64,000 nt of DNA, from NCBI GenBank assembly GCA_023398375.1, contig JAEWSH010000084.1:186001-250000 (forward strand), in the 5' to 3' direction. A program made the position numbers and the translations under genes. The notes under the pieces were generated by a model that searched no databases, was not told where the DNA came from, and worked only from the letters and a program-made list of their open reading frames with translations. Shown in pieces: positions 61,698 to 64,000 of this stretch (positions are counted from its first letter, which is position 1; every line of letters starts with the position of its first letter). This DNA comes from Bacillota bacterium (GTDB lineage Bacteria; Bacillota; Clostridia; Lachnospirales; Lachnospiraceae).

Positions 61698-62165
61698 TTA
61701 TGCTTCTATTTCTCTGATCAAATTTACCATCTCAATTGCACTGACAGCACAATCATAGCCTTTATTTCCTGCTTTTGTTCCTGCACGTTCGATGGCCTGT
61801 TCTATGTTCTCTGTTGTTAGGACACCAAATAATACTGGGATATCACTTTTAAGCGATACCTGTGCGATTCCTTTTGATACTTCATTGCATACATAGTCAT
61901 AATGCGAAGTTGTTCCCCTGATGACTGCACCAAGGCATAAAATGGCATTATATTTTCCGCTTTTTGCCATTTTAGATGCAATAAGAGGAATTTCAAATGC
62001 GCCAGGTACCCATGCAACATCAATATCCTCACTCTCTACACCGTGCCTGATAAGAGCATCTTCTGCACCTCCCAGTAATTTTGAAGTGATGAATTCGTTG
62101 AATCTTGCCGCTACGATTCCCACTTTCATTTCCTCTGATACTAAATGTCCTTCATATATGTTCAT
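61698..62165 (-). CDS. ribH: 6,7-dimethyl-8-ribityllumazine synthase
   Basis: 155 residues, the normal RibH length. It condenses ribitylamino-uracil with dihydroxybutanone phosphate, the step before riboflavin. Visible motifs: VGIVAARFNEFITSKLLGGAEDAL, WVPGAFEIPL, LGAVIRGTTSHYDYV (active-site His) and VLTTENIEQAIERAG. The start at 62165 has GGAG 5 bases upstream; an earlier ATG is 27 bases away. It follows ribBA by 42 bases. Confidence 0.95.
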   Translation of the reverse strand: MNIYEGHLVSEEMKVGIVAARFNEFITSKLLGGAEDALIRHGVESEDIDVAWVPGAFEIPLIASKMAKSGKYNAILCLGAVIRGTTSHYDYVCNEVSKGIAQVSLKSDIPVLFGVLTTENIEQAIERAGTKAGNKGYDCAVSAIEMVNLIREIEA

Positions 62166-62207
62166 TTCTGCTCCATTCTGCCCTTTAGGCATTCAAAATA
62201 ATACAGA

Positions 62208-63407
62208 TTAATACTGTACCATATGTTTCATTTTTTTCTGCTTCGTTTTTAGATAGAACAGGTCATAAGTCGTTGCTTCCATCTGTATTGGTACTCTTTC
62301 CTTTATTGTCATGCCATATTCTTCCATCCCGTATATCTTATCCGGATTATTAGTAAGTAATCGTAGTTCTTTTGCGCCGAGATCACGCAGAATCTGAGCT
62401 CCAATATAATATTCTCGCAGGTCTTCCTTAAAACCAAGCGCCAGATTTGCCTCTACTGTATCCAGCCCTTTCTCTTGTAACTCATACGCGCGCAGTTTAT
62501 TTATTAATCCGATACCGCGGCCCTCCTGTCTCATATAAAGAAGTATGCCGCGGCCCTCTTTCTCAATCTGAGTCATCGATGCAGCAAATTGTTCTCCGCA
62601 ATCACATCTAAGAGAACCAAAGGCATCTCCGGTAAGGCATTCGGAATGCACACGACACAACAGATTTCTGCCATCTCCTATATCACCTTTTACTAGTGCT
62701 ACATGATGTTCCCCATTCAGCTTATTCACATAGCCATATGCACGGAACTCCCCATATTTGGTCGGCATTTTTGTATTCGCTGCACACTCCACTAAATTGT
62801 CATGTACCTTACGGTATTCCTGCAAATCATGAATGGTAATGAATTTTAAATTCCATTTCTTTGCTAATTCCATCAGTTCTGTTGCACGCATCATGGTTCC
62901 ATCTTCACGCATCACTTCACAGCATAGACCGCATTCCTTAAGACCGGCAAGGCGCATCAAATCAACAGTTGCTTCTGTATGGCCTGCACGTTCCAGGACA
63001 CCGTTTTTCTTTGCTAATAACGGAAACATATGACCCGGTCTCCTAAAATCCTCCGGTACCGCATTTTCAGCTACACAGTGCATCGCTGTCATACTTCTTT
63101 CTTCTGCTGAGATTCCGGTTGTTGTTTTTGCGTAATCAATGGATATTGTAAACGCAGTTTCATGGTTATCTGTATTTTTTGCCACCATCTGTGGAAGACC
63201 TAATTTATGAATATAAGTTTCCCCCATTGGCATGCAGATAAGTCCCTTTGCATAAGTCGCCATAAAATTTACATTTTCCGTTGTGGCAAATTCTGCCGCA
63301 CAGATGAAGTCTCCCTCATTTTCTCGGTCTGTATCATCTGTGACCATAATGATCTCACCATTCCGAAGTGCTTCCAGCCCTTCTTCGATTGTGTTATATT
63401 CATTCAT
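62208..63407 (-). CDS. ribBA: Bifunctional dihydroxybutanone-phosphate synthase / GTP cyclohydrolase II
   Basis: 399 residues, two domains. The first (about 1-200) makes 3,4-dihydroxy-2-butanone 4-phosphate: ITVTDDTDRENEGDFICAAE region and GHTEATVDLMRLAG. The second (about 205-399) is GTP cyclohydrolase II with zinc cysteines in CLTGDAFGSLRCDCGEQF and YMRQEGRGIGLINK. Together they supply both precursors of riboflavin. It lies between ribE and ribH in a rib operon. Confidence 0.96.
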   Translation of the reverse strand: MNEYNTIEEGLEALRNGEIIMVTDDTDRENEGDFICAAEFATTENVNFMATYAKGLICMPMGETYIHKLGLPQMVAKNTDNHETAFTISIDYAKTTTGISAEERSMTAMHCVAENAVPEDFRRPGHMFPLLAKKNGVLERAGHTEATVDLMRLAGLKECGLCCEVMREDGTMMRATELMELAKKWNLKFITIHDLQEYRKVHDNLVECAANTKMPTKYGEFRAYGYVNKLNGEHHVALVKGDIGDGRNLLCRVHSECLTGDAFGSLRCDCGEQFAASMTQIEKEGRGILLYMRQEGRGIGLINKLRAYELQEKGLDTVEANLALGFKEDLREYYIGAQILRDLGAKELRLLTNNPDKIYGMEEYGMTIKERVPIQMEATTYDLFYLKTKQKKMKHMVQY

Positions 63408-63560
63408 TCTTTACACCCATTGCATAACACATCTGGAAACAGATGTGTTACTGCCACAAATAAAAATGGTTGAAAGAATCAAAATGTGGCTCCCTTTCTC
63501 TAATCTATTTTCTTTCAACCTTAGCTCCCATCTGCGACTTTTGGTCGCGTACAAATTATT
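63408..63560. other. ribE-ribBA spacer with two inverted repeats
   Basis: AACACATCTG-GAAA-CAGATGTGTT (63427-63450) is a perfect 10-bp hairpin. GGTTGAAAG and CTTTCAACC (about 63468-63521) form a second wide pair. There is no conserved FMN-riboswitch core here, which is expected upstream of the first rib gene outside the window. Confidence 0.45.
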
Positions 63561-64000
63561 TTAAAATCCATACAGTGTTAGCAATTCTTTTGTAATACCT
63601 CTTTTGGGTGGTGCTTCACTTGCCATCCCCATAAATTTTTCAATATATTTCGCCATAACATCATTTTCGATATTTACTATGTCTCCAGCCTTCTTCCGTG
63701 ACAAAATTGTTTTTTCTGCCGTGTGTGGGATAACGGATACTGCAAAAGAATTATTGGTAACAACAGCAACCGTAAGACTGATACCGTCTATGGCAATCGA
63801 ACCCTTTTCCACAATATAGCGAAGCTGTGATTCTTCTGCTTTTAAGGTATACCAGATGGCATTGTCATCACGTTGTATCTGTGTAATCACGGCTGTGCCG
63901 TCAATATGCCCGGCCACTACATGTCCTCCGAATCTTCCATTCATCGCCATAGCTCTTTCCAGATTTACTGCACTGCCTGATCTTAATGCCTGAAAGGCAG
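63561..64000 (-). CDS. ribE: Riboflavin synthase alpha subunit (5' end outside window)
   Basis: The frame is open past the right edge; 146 residues are visible. The Met at 63950 is internal (SGSAVNLERAMAMNGRFGGH). The sequence covers the second lumazine-binding repeat: NGRFGGHVVAGHIDGTAVI, YIVEKGSIAIDGISLTVAVV and SVIPHTAEKTIL. It dismutates two lumazine molecules to riboflavin, using the product of RibH. A complete protein would have about 210-215 residues. Confidence 0.93.
   Translation of the reverse strand, partial: AFQALRSGSAVNLERAMAMNGRFGGHVVAGHIDGTAVITQIQRDDNAIWYTLKAEESQLRYIVEKGSIAIDGISLTVAVVTNNSFAVSVIPHTAEKTILSRKKAGDIVNIENDVMAKYIEKFMGMASEAPPKRGITKELLTLYGF

Noticed and set aside
63408..63560. 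Possible FMN riboswitch in the riboflavin operon
   Set aside because: The two inverted repeats lack the conserved FMN aptamer segments, and the position is inside the operon. A riboswitch would be expected before the first rib gene, outside the window.

Overview
The window looks like chromosomal DNA of a low-GC, anaerobic Gram-positive bacterium of class Clostridia, most likely family Lachnospiraceae. The signs are strong GGAGG ribosome binding sites and sigma-A type TTGACA/TATAAT promoters. Typical clostridial proteins are also present: a CD3324-like small HTH protein, a DUF4080 radical SAM protein, the long class II GalT, YhaM, a DUF342/FapA-like protein and MutS2. This rests on recognising protein families by eye; no database search was possible.

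Layout. (1) 1-5639: the end of a PEP-utilizing phosphotransferase, then a two-component system and a MacB-like ABC transporter, apparently richer in G+C than what follows. (2) 5.6-26.7 kb: an accessory mosaic in which almost every local regulator sits beside a transporter or enzyme. It holds a glycolytic pair (gpmA, class I fda), a MarR with DMT transporter and SDR, a His-rich MarR with a CDF metal exporter, a MarR with an MFS pump and a divergent esterase-aquaporin pair, a MerR with a creatininase-like enzyme, an Rrf2 with a MATE pump, a DtxR with a small protein, and a LysR near a LUD protein. Several decayed genes are mixed in: a solute-binding lipoprotein, a MarR, a MATE pump, an AlbA_2-type protein and a DUF3991-like mobile-element protein. 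(3) 26.9-44.5 kb: mostly core functions (rlmD, yhaM, a triad-less HtrA-like protein, mutS2, a PhoB/PhoR-like pair, trmL, aminotransferase-Lrp-HypE-like operon, VanW-like protein, exonuclease-nth, radical SAM). (4) 44.6-54.4 kb: galKT with an AraC regulator, a DUF342 protein with about ten 26-residue repeats, two ROK regulators and a MATE pump. (5) 54.5-61.2 kb: potABCD preceded by a C39-like protease and an M20 peptidase, then a secreted SGNH protein. (6) 61.3-64 kb: three tRNAs (Phe, Gly, Gly) and riboflavin genes ribH, ribBA and partial ribE.

The clearest extra signal lies in the regulatory DNA. Several promoters carry palindromes or repeated motifs that match the local regulator: three tandem operators before the His-rich MarR, a shared TATAGC-N-GCTATA motif around another MarR, a 19-bp spacer promoter before merR, a shared Rrf2 motif before the regulator and the MATE gene, and two palindromes at the esterase promoter. 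No CRISPR array, rRNA operon, intact insertion sequence or phage was seen.
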